A DNA stretch of 64,000 nt, taken from assembly GCA_026874595.1 (NCBI GenBank), contig CM049311.1, positions 5,245,676 to 5,309,675 of the forward strand, written 5' to 3'. How positions within the stretch are numbered: position 1 is the stretch's first letter; each line of letters starts with the position of its first letter. Position numbers and translations under genes: made by a program. Shown here piece by piece: positions 34,893-45,909 of this stretch. Source of the stretch: Sipunculus nudus (lineage: Eukaryota; Annelida; Sipuncula; Golfingiida; Sipunculidae). The notes under the pieces were generated by a model. That model was not told the origin of the DNA, did no database searches, and saw only the letters and a list, made by a program, of their open reading frames with translations.

Positions 34893-35169
34893 AAAACTAT
34901 TATTTTATGAAACCATTATCAGTAAACTATTATTATATGAAACCATTATCAGTGAACCATTATTATATGAAACCATTAACAGTGAACCATTATTATATGA
35001 AACCATTATCAGTTAACCATTATTGTATGAAACCATTATCATTGAACCACTATTATATGAAACCATTATCAGTGAACCATTATTATATGAAACCGTTATC
35101 AGTAAAAGATTATTATATGAAACCATTATCAGTAAAACATTATTATATGAAACCATTATCAGTAAATCA
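34893..35169 (+). repeat. 30-bp satellite, left block (about 9 copies)
   Basis: Units follow ATTATATGAAACCATTATCA plus GTGAACCATT. Because 30 is divisible by three and the unit lacks in-frame stops, the array opens long decapeptide-repeat ORFs on both strands. These are artefacts of the repeat. Confidence 0.95.
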
Positions 35170-35361
35170 TTGTATCGCCAGACATAGTCTGGAGATACTA
35201 TGGTTTAGGCATGGTTGCGCCGCCGCCGCCGCCGCCACCACCGCCGCCGCAGAGATATCTTTTGGACACAATAACTCAAAAAATATTTCAAGGATCTTTT
35301 TCAAACTTGACACATTTATAGATATATATTTAAAATGGGGTCATGACCTCAACTAGGAGAG

Positions 35362-35376
35362 TGACCTTGACCTTGA
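35362..35376 (-). promoter_or_regulatory. DR0 nuclear-receptor-type motif in family 2 element
   Basis: On the - strand this reads TCAAGGTCAAGGTCA: two abutting AGGTCA half-sites, the first in the extended TCAAGGTCA form recognised by ERR-type receptors. An identical 15-mer lies at 36116-36130, and a single TCAAGGTCA-like half-site at about 35692 in the same element. Binding is inference. Confidence 0.35.
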
Positions 35377-36115
35377 ATAGATCAATTTTGGGGAAAATCA
35401 CACAAATTCTTAAATATCTCAAGAAATCTTTCATGGATTTATCCAAAAATCAAGTTGGACAAAGATCTTGGATAGTGATGTCATGTACCGGAAACTGGTG
35501 GTGCCACCTAGTATCCTGTTCTTGTTTTTGTGCCGTTTAATACCCCCATCATTGCCACTTGACAGTACTTTTAGCATCACAAGTCAAAAACTGATTGACA
35601 GATTTCTTTAATATTATGCATGTACATAGGTATGGGTTATGGGATGATGTATATTAAAATTGGGGTCATGACCTTTCCTTGGAGAGTGGCTTTGACCTTG
35701 AATATTACCATATATGGTGAAAATCACATAAAATCATGAATATCTTAAAAAGGGATGCATGGATTGGTCCAAAAATCAAGTTGACGGAAGATCTTGGATA
35801 GTTTTGTCTTTTGCAGAAGATAGGTGGCGCCACCTGTTGTCCTTTTCTTGTTTTTTGCGCCTTTGAATACCCCATCATTGCCACTTGACAGTATATACTG
35901 TGAGCATTATAAGTCAAACAGTAATGGACAGATTTCTTTCATGTTATGCATGTATATAGATATGGTTTATGGAATGAGGTATATTTAATTTTAAATTTAA
36001 TTTTAAAATTTAATTTAATTTAAATTATTTTTTTTTTAATTTAATTTTTTTTTCAAATGTTGGATATTTTGGAATGCAGTTTATTGATTTTGGGTCATGA
36101 CCATGACTATGAGAG

Positions 36116-36130
36116 TGACCTTGACCTTGA
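36116..36130 (-). promoter_or_regulatory. Second DR0 nuclear-receptor-type motif in family 2 element
   Basis: Same 15-mer as at 35362-35376, at the equivalent position of a later internal unit. Its conservation could simply reflect tandem duplication of the unit. Confidence 0.35.
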
Positions 36131-36383
36131 ATATTCCCATATTTGGTGAAAACATAAAATCATGAATATCTTAAAAAGGGCCACTTGACAGCACTGTGAG
36201 CATTATAAGTCAAAAACCCTTTGATCAATTGTCCTTCCCAATCCAAAATATTCCTATATTTTGTACAAATGTTTCTCACATTCATTGCTAAAATACAAAT
36301 ACATCACATTATATCAACAAAATATCACAAAACCTCATTTGTCTGGCGAAACTATGGCACCAGCGGTGCCAAGAAATGTCTAG

Positions 36384-38970
36384 TTATTATATGAAACCAT
36401 TATCAGTGAACCATTATTATATGAAACTATTTTCAGTGAACCATTATTATATGAAACCATTATTGGTGAACCATTATTATATGAAACTATTATCAGTAAA
36501 CCATTATTATATGAAAACATCAGTAAAACATTATTATATGAAACCATTATCAGTAAACCATTATTATATGAAACCATCATCAGTGAACCATTATTATATA
36601 AACTATTATAAGTGAACCATTATTATATGAAATTATTATCAGTGAACCATTATTATATGAAATTATTATCAGTGAACCATTATTATATGAAACCATTATC
36701 AGTGAACCACTATTATATGAAACCATTATCAGTGAACCACTATTATATGAAACCATTATCAGTGAACCATTATTATATGAAACTATTATCAGTGAACCAT
36801 TATTATATGAAACCATTATCATTGAACCATTATTATATGAAACTATTATCAGTGAACCATTATTATCTGAAACTATTATCAGTGAACCATTATTATATGA
36901 AACCATTATCAGTAAACCATTATTATATGAAACCATTTTCATTAAACCATGATTATATGAAACCATTATCAGTTAACCTTTATTTTATGACACTATTATC
37001 AGTGAACCATTATTATATGAAACTATTATCAGTGAACCATTATTATATGGAACCATTATCAGTGAACCATTATTATATGAAACTATTATTAGTGAACCAT
37101 TATTATATGAAACCATTATCAGTGAACCATTATTATATGAAACCATTATCAGTAAATAATTATTATATGAAACCATTATCAGTAAACCATGATCATATGA
37201 AACCATTATCATTGAACCATTATTATATGAAACTATTATCAGTGAACCATTATTATATGAAACATTATCAGTGAACCATTACTATATGAAACTATTATCA
37301 GTGAACCATTATTATATGAAACCATTATCAGTGAACCATTATTAAATGAAATTATTATCAGTATAACATTATTATATGAAACCATTTTCAGTAAACCATT
37401 ATTATATGAAACCATTATCTGTGAACCATGATCATATGAAACTATTATCAGTGAACCATTATTATATGAAACCATTATCAGTAAGCCATTATTATATGAA
37501 ACCATTATCAGTAAACCATTATATGAAACCCTTATCAGTGAACCATTATTGTATGAAACCATTATCAGTAAACCATTATTATATGAAACTATTATCAGTG
37601 AACCATTATTATATGAAACTATTATCAGTGAACCATTATTATATGAAATCATTATCAGTAAACCATGATTATATGAAACCATTATCAGTAAACCTTTATT
37701 TTATGACACTATTATCAATGAATCATTATTTTATGAAACTATTATCAGTGAACCATTATTATATGAAACCATTATCAGTAAACCATTACTATATGAAACC
37801 ATTATCAGTGAACCATTATTATATGAAACCATTATCAGTGAACCATTCTAATATGAAACCATTATCATTAAACCATTATTATATGAAACTATTATCAGTG
37901 AACCATTATTATATGAAACTATTATCAGTGAACCATCATTATATGAAACCATTATCAGTGCACCATTATTATATGAAACTATTATTAGTGAACCATTATT
38001 ATATGAAACCATTATCAGTGAACCATTATTATATGAAACTTATTCAGTAAATAATTATTATATGAAACCATTATCAGTAAACCATGATCATATGAAACCA
38101 TTATCATTGAACCATTAGTATATGAAACTATTATCAGTGAACCATTTTTATATGAAACATTATCAGTGAACCATTATTATATGAAACTATTATCAGTGAA
38201 CCATTATTATATGAAACCATTATCAGTGAACCATTATTATATGAAACCATTTTCAGTAAACCATTATTATATGAAACGATTATCAGTGAACCATTATTAT
38301 ATGAAACCATTATCAGTAAACCATGATTATATGAAACCATTATCAGTGAACCATTATTATATGAAACTATTATCAGTGAACCATTATTATATGAAACCAT
38401 TATCAGTGAACTATTATTGTATGAAACCATTATCAGTAAACCATTATTATATAAAACTATTATCAGTGAACCATTATTATATGAAACTATTATCAGTGAA
38501 CCATTATTATATGAAACCATTATCAGTGAACCATTATTTTATGAAACCATTATCAGTGAACCATTATTATATGAAACCATTATCAGTGAACCATTATTGT
38601 ATGAAACCATTATCAGTTAACCATTATTATATGAAACTATTATCAGTGAACCATTATTATATGAAACTATTATCAGTGAACCATTATTATATGAAACCAT
38701 TATCAGTAAACCATTATCATATGAAACTATTATCAGTGAACCATTATTTTATGAAACCATTATCACTAATCAGTGAACCATTATTATATGAAACCATTAT
38801 CAGTGAACCATTATCATATGAAACTATTATCAGTGAACCATTATTATATGAAACCATTATCAGTAAACCATTATTATATGAAACCATTATCAGTAAACCA
38901 TTATTATATGGAACTATTATCACTTAACCATGATTATATGAAACCATTATCAGTAAACCTTTATTATACG
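36384..38970 (+). repeat. 30-bp satellite, right block (about 86 copies)
   Basis: Same unit as the left block, with alternating AAACCATT/AAACTATT variants. Larger segments are duplicated within it: a stretch of about 70 bp at about 37150 (GTAAATAATTATTATATG, then CCATGATCATATG) recurs at about 38047, roughly 30 units away. Expansion therefore also occurred in multi-unit blocks. The long Tyr/Met/Lys/Pro/Leu repeat ORFs are not considered genes. Confidence 0.95.
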
Positions 38971-39460
38971 AATCAAAATCTTACTATTTGGAAGGGGACC
39001 CAAGGGAAGATGGAACCAGTTAAATTTTTTGTTATTAACCGCAGATAATTTGGAAAATCTGATATTATTATTATTGGAACAGGGTCTTTTATGTTAGACT
39101 TGCCTTCCATGATGGGACCTTTAATTATAAAAAAAATTGTGACAATTTCCCTATCTTGAATTTTGCAAATTTGAACCCCTTAAAATCTGAAAGCCAACCA
39201 CAGTATATGCAGTACATATACACATTGTAACACACATCTAGATGTTATTCCTCATTTTGCTATGGGTCTCCTGTTTTTGATTGTTATATTCAGTTATACT
39301 TAAAAAAACTGTCAACAGCTGTAGTATTTTATCAAAACAATTTCATTCCTGTTATATACAATTGGTATTTCAGTGTGATGTTACCAGTATTAATACTATT
39401 ATATTTAACCTTTTCATTATGATTTGTAAATTTTGTCTAATACAACAGTATGCCCAAATA

Positions 39461-39638
39461 CAGTAAAGCCTTGAAATTGTGACAATCAACAGGACCTCGA
39501 TAAAGTGGTCACATTTTTTAGGTGGTCTTCTGTGTGAAATCTTATATAAAGAGCAAAAAAGATTCTGGACTGTGAACAATTGGTCATTATTTTGAGATGG
39601 TTGCTAAACAGGGGTGGTCATTAGGATAGGTTTTACTG
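39461..39638. mobile_element. 178-bp MITE flanked by TA
   Basis: The left end CAGTAAAGCCTTGAAATTGT and the right end (reverse complement CAGTAAAACCTATCCTAATG) are flanked by TA (39459-39460, 39639-39640). The interior repeats GTGGTCA-type motifs. It is similar in layout to 19704-19887 and fits a pogo/Tc1-type MITE. Confidence 0.7.
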
Positions 39639-39640
39639 TA

Positions 39641-40289
39641 CATAGTTTCATTCAGCATTTAGGAGCATGAGAAAATAGGTAGTAAACACCAGATATCACA
39701 CACAACATCATTCAGACCACACACAGAAGTTTTATACTGACACAATGATAAGATGGTATCTACCCCCATGATGTAAACAGCCTGCTCTCATCACTTGTTA
39801 TGACAACTTGACAAGATGTGTTGTATCACACATCTGGTCCTGAGTGATGTCACATTTCCTGGGGATCTGCCCGTGCACAAGGTCACCGTTCGTAATCAGA
39901 TGTGCTGAGCTATCAAATGTCATGCTTCATGTATACCTTTCACATTTGCAGTGCACTATTGTTACATCAAGCAAGGAAATTGATGTTCTCTCCTGTGTTT
40001 CACTTTGCTCAAGATGTGTACAAAATTTCAGTTTGTTGTTTGTCTGTATATATGTTTGAACAGGAAATCTCAGGCAACTCATTATTCAGTGACATTGTGT
40101 AGACCTTTCATTAATTATGTTTAAATTTTAAGGTGATCCATCTGTATGGTAAATTTTAAAATCATCAGTATGAGAGCTGTAACAAGATTTTTTTTATCTC
40201 TGGCTGCATACTGTTGACTGTCAAGATGTATGGGCAGTACTTCATCTTACTCATGTCCTTGTACTGAGAATATTTTAAATATTGACTAT
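39641..40289. other. Intron sequence, nothing assigned
   Basis: No coding, RNA or repeat signal was recognised between the MITE and the 22-bp array. Confidence 0.4.
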
Positions 40290-41718
40290 GCCCATCTACA
40301 GTAATAACTCAGCCCACCTACATTATTTACTCAGCCAATCTACAGTATTAACTCAGCCCATCTACAGTATTAATTCAGCCCATCTACATTATTAACTCAG
40401 CCCATCTACATCATTAACTCAGCCCACCTACAGTATTAACTCAGCCTACAGTATTTACTCAGCCAATATACAGTATTAACTAAGCCCATCTACAATGATA
40501 ACTCAGCCCACCTACCGTATTAACTCAGCCCATCTACATTATTTACCCCGCCAACCTACAGTCTTAACTCATCCCACCTACAGTATTATCTCAGCCCATC
40601 TACATTATTAACCCAGCCAACCTACAGTAATAACTGAGCCCATCTACGTCATAAACTCAGCCTACCTACTGTATTAACCCAGGCCATCCACAGTATTAAT
40701 TCAGCCCATCTACATTATTAAGCCCACCTACATTATTAACTCAGCCCATCTACAATAAAAACTCAGCCCACCTACAGTATTAACTCAGCCCATCTACAGT
40801 ATTTTTCCCCGCCAACCTACAGTATTAACTCATCCCATCTACAGTATTAACTCAGCCCATCTACAGTATTAATTCAGCCCACATGCAGTATTAACCCAGC
40901 CCACCTACAGTATCAACCTAGCCCATCTACATTATTATCAGCCCATCTATATTGTTTACTCAGCCCATCTACATTATTAACTCAGCCCACCTACAGTATT
41001 AACTCAGCCCATCTACATTATTAACTCAGCCCACCTACAGTATTAACTCAGCTCATCTACAATATTAACTCAGCCCACCTACAGTATTAACTCAGCTCAT
41101 CTACAATATTAACTCAGCCCATCTACACAAGTAATCTAGCCCATCTACGTCAAAAACTCAGCCTACCTACTGTATTAACCCGGGCCATCCACAGTATTAA
41201 CCCAGCCCATCTACATTATTAACTCCGCCCACTTACAGTATAAACTCAGCCCAGCTACAGTATTAACTTAGCCCATCTACAGTATTAACTCAGCCCATCT
41301 ACATTATTAACTTAGCCCATCTACACAATTAATCCAGCCCATCTACGTCATAAACTCAGCCTACCTACTGTATTAACCCAGGCCATCCACAGTATTAATC
41401 CAGCCCATCTACATTATTAAGCCCAGTTACAGTAATAACTCAGCCCAGCTACAGTATTAACTCAGCCCATCTACAGTATTAACTCAGCCCATCTACATTA
41501 TTAACTAAGCCCATCTACATTATTAATCCAGCCCATCTACAGTATTTACTCAGCCAACCTACAGTATTAACCCAGCTCACTTACAGTATTAACCCAGCCC
41601 ATCTACATTATTAACTCAGCCCATCTACATTATTAACTCAGCCCACCTACAGTATTTACTCAGCTCATCTACAATATTAACTCAGCCCATCTACAGTATT
41701 AACTCAGCCCATCTTCAG
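40290..41718 (+). repeat. 22-bp minisatellite just upstream of KDM1A exon e (about 60 copies)
   Basis: Units follow CTCAGCCCATCTACAGTATTAA with common variants (CCACCTACAGT, CATTATTAA) and some indels. The array ends about 60 bp before the exon at 41781. Each unit contains TATTAAC followed by TCAG, which resembles a branch-site-plus-acceptor pair on the sense strand of KDM1A. Confidence 0.95.
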
Positions 41719-41780
41719 TACATATGCTCTTATATTAGAGTGATACAAATATTACGTTTGTTGCAATTTGCTCTTTCCAG

Positions 41781-41876
41781 TGAGGAATGGCTACTCCTGT
41801 GTTCCGGTAGCGCTCTCGGAGGGACTAAACATTCAGCTCAACCGTGCCGTGCGAGTTGTACGCTACTCTTCTTCAG
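41781..41876 (+). CDS. KDM1A: KDM1A exon e (FAD-binding part of oxidase domain)
   Basis: The 96-bp exon lies between CTCTTTCCAG and TCAG/GTGAGA. It completes Val and encodes [20 protein letters not shown] followed by [11 protein letters not shown]. This matches LSD1 directly after the HLT of exon d. Entry and exit are both phase 1 and the length is a multiple of three, so skipping would remove 32 residues in frame and probably abolish FAD binding. It is a small unique island between the 22-bp array (ending about 60 bp upstream) and the 78-bp array (starting about 108 bp downstream). Confidence 0.95.
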
Positions 41877-41984
41877 GTGAGATAGCCATATAATATTATC
41901 TAACATTTCATTAGTGGCACAGTAATCTTATATAAATTTGATATAACTAAAATCAACTGATATGTAAAATCTTTCATTGGTACT

Positions 41985-44075
41985 GGGCTTATTAGTTAAG
42001 CTGACTACCAGTCATGGTGAGCTATATATGGTTCTATAGGTAGTGGGCTTAAAGGGATTTCTTTAGTTATTAGTTAAGCTGTCAACCAGTCATGCTAGGC
42101 TATATATGGTCCAATAGGTAGCGGTTTAAAAGGGATTTCTTTAGTTATAAGTTAAGCTGACTGCCAGTCATGCTGAGCTATATATGGTTCTATAGGTATT
42201 GGGCTTATTGGGGTTTCTGTAGTTATAAGTTAAGCTGAATATCAGTCATGCTGAGCTATATATGGTTCTATAGGTAGTGGGCTTAAAGGGATTTCTTTAG
42301 TTATTAGTTTAGCTGACTACCAGTCATGCTAGGCTATATATGGTCCAAAAGGTAGCGGACTAAAAGGGATTTCTTTAGTTATAAGTTAAGCTGACTGCCA
42401 GTCATGCTGAGCTATATATGGTTCTATAGGTATTGGGCTTATTGGGATTTCTGTAGTTATAAGTTAAGCTGAATATCAGTCATGCTGAGCTATATATGGT
42501 TCTATAGGTAGTGGGCTTAAAGGGATTTCTTGAGTTAATAGTTTAGCTGACTACCAGTCATGCTAGGCTATATATGGTCCAATAGGTAGCGGACTAAAAG
42601 GGATTTCTTTAGTTATAAGTTAAGCTGACTGCCAGTCATGCTGAGCTATATATGGTTCTATAGGTATTGGGCTTATTGGGATTCCTGTAGTTATAAGTTA
42701 AGCTGAATATCAGTCATGCTGAGCTATATATGGTTCTATAGGTAGTGGGCTAAAAGGGATTTCTTTAGTTATTAGTTTAGCTGACTACCAGTCATGCTAG
42801 GCTATATATATATGGTCCAATAGGTAGCGGACTAAAAGGGATTTCTTTAGTTATAAGTTAAGCTGACTGCCAGTCATGCTGAGCTATATATGGTTCTATA
42901 GGTAGTGGGCTTAAAGGGATTTCTTTAGTTATTAGTTAAGCTGACTACCAGTCATGCTAGGCTATATATGGTCCAATAGGTAGCGGACTAAAAGGGATTT
43001 CTTTAGTTATAAGTTAAGCTGAATATCAGTCATGCTGAGCTATATATGGTTATATAGGTAGTGGGCTTATTGGGATTTCTTTAGTTATAAGTTAAGCTGA
43101 ATATCAGTCATGCTGAGCTATATATGGTTCTATAGGTAGTGGGCTTAAAGGGATTTCTTTAGTTATTAGTTAAGCTGACTACCAGTCATGATGAGCTATA
43201 TATGGTCCTATAGGTAGTGGGCTTAAAGGGATTACTTTATTTATTAGTTAAGCTGACTACCAGTCATGCTGAGCTATATATGGTCCTATAGGTAGCGGGC
43301 TTAAAGGGATTTCTTAAGTTATAAGTTAAGCTGACTACCAGTCATGATGGGCTATATATGGTTCTATAGGTAGTGGGCTTAAAGGGATTTCTTTAGTTAT
43401 TAGTTAAGCTGACTACCAGTCATGCTGAGCTATATATTGTCCTATAGGTAGTGGGCTTAAAGGGATTTCTTTAGTTATTAGTTAAGCTGACTACCAGTCA
43501 TGCTGAGCTATATATGGTCCTATAGGTAGCAGGCTTAAAGGGATTTCTTAAGTTATAAGTTAAGCTGACTACCAGTCATGATGGGCTATATATGGTTCTA
43601 TAGGTAGTGGGCTTAAAGGGATTTCTTTAGTTATAAGTTAAGCTGACTACCAGTCATGATGGGCTATATATGGTTCTATAGGTAGTGGGCTTAAAGGGAT
43701 TTCTTTAGTTATAAGTTAAGCTGACTAACAGTCATGATGGGCTATATATGGTTCTATTGGTAGTGGGCTTAAAGGGATTTCTTTAGTTATTAGTTAAGCT
43801 GACTACCAGTCATGCTGAGCTATATATGGTCCTATAGGTAGTGGGCTTAAAGGGATTTCTTTAGTTATTAGTTAAGCTGACTACCAGTCATGCTGAGCTA
43901 TATATGGTCCTATAGGTAGCGGGCTTAAAGGGATTTCTTAAGTTATAAGTTAAGCTGACTACCAGTCATGCTGAGATATATATGGTTCTATAGGTAGTGG
44001 GCTTATTGGAATTTCTGTAGTTCTAAGTTAAGCTGAATACCAGTCATGCTGAGCTATATATGGTTTTATAGGTAA
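41985..44075 (+). repeat. 78-bp satellite, left block, with a trimeric higher-order repeat
   Basis: Units of 78 bp follow AGTTAAGCTGACTACCAGTC, ATGCTGAGCTATATATGGTC, CTATAGGTAGTGGGCTTAAA, GGGATTTCTTTAGTTATT. About 27 copies are present. From 42091 to 42793 the CATGCTAGG variant recurs every 234 bp exactly (42091, 42325, 42559, 42793): three unit types repeating as a trimer. Further right the order becomes dimeric or simple. It lies in the KDM1A intron after exon e. Confidence 0.95.
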
Positions 44076-45909
44076 TTGTATCCGCCAAAACAGAGTTTTG
44101 CAGATACTATGTTTTCAGCTGGCCGCCGCCGCCGCCGCAGCCGCCGCCGCGTAGGTGTCCGGAGAACTCCTCCGTAACCGCTCGGCGGAATTTTCCGAAA
44201 CCCGGGATTATGTTCGGGTCACATGTGAACTGCTGCTCCCCGATTTTGTTTTGACCTCTGACCTTTCCTTTGCGCTCTGCGTCCGTTTGTGCGTCTGTTT
44301 CCACACATAAACCCACATATCTCGGGAACCGTTTGACCGATCAGGAAAATTTTTTTGCACAAATGTAGCCCTCGGAGAGCTTTATAACATACACCAAAAA
44401 TGGTGGCGCCACCTGCAACCATGTTTGCACAGTGTCCATCTGTTCATCTGCCTTGGGTTAAAATCACTCATATCTCTGCAGTGACTTGACTAATTCACCT
44501 GAAATTGGGCATGCGTAAACATCCTGGATAGCTTTTCTGATTTTATGACAGGTGGCGCTACCTACATTCACGTTTACACTGCAGACATCCAAGCTCATAT
44601 CTTGGGAACCGTTTGGCCGATCAGGAAAATTCTTTTGCACAAATGTAGCCCTTGGAGAGCTTTATAACATACACCAAAAATGGTGGCGCCACCTGCAACC
44701 ATGTTTGCACAGTGTCCATCTGTTCGTCTGCCTTGGGTTAAAATCACTCATATCTCTGCAGTGACTTGACTAATTCACCTGAAATTGGGCATGCGTATAC
44801 ATCCTGGATAGCTTTTCTGAATTTATGACAGGTGGCGCCACCTACATTCATGTTTACGCTGCAGACATCCAAGCTCATATCTCGGGAACCGTTTGACCGA
44901 TCAGGAAAATTCTTTTGCACAAATGTAGCCCTTGGAGAGCTTTATAACATACACCAAAAATGGTGGAGCTACCTGCAACCATGTTTGCACAGTGTCCATC
45001 TGTTTGTCTGCCTTGGGTTAAAATCACTCATATCTCTGCAGTGACTTGACTAATTCACCTGAAATTTGGCATGCGTATACATCCTGGATATCTTTTCTGA
45101 TTTTATGACAGGTGGCGCCACCTACATTCACGTTTACACTGCAGACATCCAAGCTCATATCTCAAGAACCGTTTGACCGATCAGGAAATTTTTTTTTTGC
45201 ACAAATGTAGCCCTTGGAGAGCTTTATAACAAACACCGAAAATGGTGGCACCACCTGCAACCATGTTTGCACAGTGTCCATCTGTTCGTCTGCCTTGGGT
45301 TAAAATCACTCATATCTCTGCAGTGGTTTGACTAATTCACCTGAAATTCAGCATGCTTATACATCCTGGATAGCTTTTCTAATTTTATGACAGGTGGCGC
45401 CACCTACAATCAAGTTTACGCTGCAGACATCCAAGCTCATATCTAGGGAACCGTTTGACCGATTGGGCCAAAATTTTGCATGTGTATAAATCTCACATAG
45501 CTCTTTTTCATATGCAAAACTGGTGGCGCCACCTGCAGCCATGTTTGCACAGCTCCCATCTGTTTGTCTGCCATGGGATAAAATCACTCATATCTCGGCA
45601 GTGGTTTGACATATCTGCCTAAAATTTTGCAAGTTTATACATCCCCGACAGCTCTCTTGATTTTATGACAGGTGGCGCCACCTGCATTCTAGTTTATGCA
45701 GCAGATATCCAAGCTCATATCTTGGGAACCGTTTGACCGATTGGGCCAAAGTTTTGCATGTGTATAGAGCTTTCTGGATTTTTTCGTAGGTAGCGCAACC
45801 TACATACACAATTTGGCTGCAGACATCCATGCTAATATGCAATACTTCACCCTTTCCACTCTGATTTAGGCAGATACAAGTAGTCGCTTGTCGACTACCC
45901 GTATTCTAG
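44076..45909 (+). mobile_element. Helitron-like non-autonomous element, family 1, inserted in the 78-bp satellite
   Basis: The 1834-bp element has the same ends and order as 17127-18857: TTGTATCCGCC, 5' hairpin (44078-44107, one mutated pair), CCG run (44122-44151), DR1 motif (44252-44264), 280-bp units with GGTGGCGCCACC palindromes, subterminal inverted copy, hairpin GTAGTCG/CGACTAC, and CTAG at 45906-45909 before TT. Identity to the 17-kb copy looks very high, so both are recent. It splits the satellite, so it is younger than the array. Confidence 0.82.
44252..44264 (-). promoter_or_regulatory. DR1 nuclear-receptor-type motif in family 1 element
   Basis: Third identical copy of the AGGTCA-G-AGGTCA motif at the same place in the element as at 989 and 17318. 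The 816-1758 copy is strongly diverged elsewhere yet keeps these 13 bases intact. Confidence 0.4.

Larger units (their letters stand above)
35170..36383 (+). mobile_element. Helitron-like non-autonomous element, family 2, inserted in the 30-bp satellite
   Basis: The 1214-bp element starts TTGTATCGCCAGAC. The 5' hairpin at 35172-35198 has outer stem GTATC/GATAC, inner stem CCAGAC/GTCTGG and loop ATA. It is followed by a CCG run (35218-35250) and by tandem-like units carrying TCATGACC...TTGACCTTGA and GGTGGNGCCACC palindromes (about 35499, 35823). The inverted copy TGTCTGGCGA (36340-36349) precedes the 3' hairpin GGCACC/GGTGCC (36356-36370) and a terminal CTAG (36380-36383) followed by TT. Removing the element rejoins the satellite unit exactly (CATT/ATTATATG) with no target duplication, as expected for Helitron insertion. 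Confidence 0.85.
34849..39203. mobile_element. 4.36-kb TIR element carrying a 30-bp satellite
   Basis: The left end CTGTGGTTGGCTTCATATTA and the right end (reverse complement CTGTGGTTGGCTTTCAGATT) form a TIR of about 13-16 bp, each flanked by TA (34847-34848, 39204-39205). The ends match the 26344-27611 family. Most of the interior is a 30-bp tandem array (34893-35169 and 36384-38970), itself split by a family 2 Helitron-like element (35170-36383). No transposase is present. Confidence 0.7.
6142..41780 (+). other. KDM1A: 35.6-kb KDM1A intron hosting two antisense TLR genes
   Basis: The donor at 6142 (GTAGGA) and the acceptor ending at 41780 (CTCTTTCCAG) join exon d to exon e: G plus TG completes a Val codon, giving HLTVRNGYSC as in other LSD1 proteins. 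TLR-A and TLR-B lie inside on the opposite strand. The intron also holds most of the transposons and satellites of the window. Nothing is recognised at 6142-7180 or 7276-8397. Confidence 0.9.

Noticed and set aside
35170-36383. Classical TIR/MITE interpretation of the 35-kb element
   Set aside because: The inverted copy is subterminal, not terminal. The 3' end has a separate hairpin plus CTAG, and the empty site shows no target duplication.
36376-38927. Long decapeptide-repeat ORFs (YYMKPLSVNH units) on both strands
   Set aside because: They arise because the 30-bp satellite unit is divisible by three and lacks in-frame stops on both strands. Indels shift frames freely, and no start, signal or non-repetitive coding sequence surrounds them.
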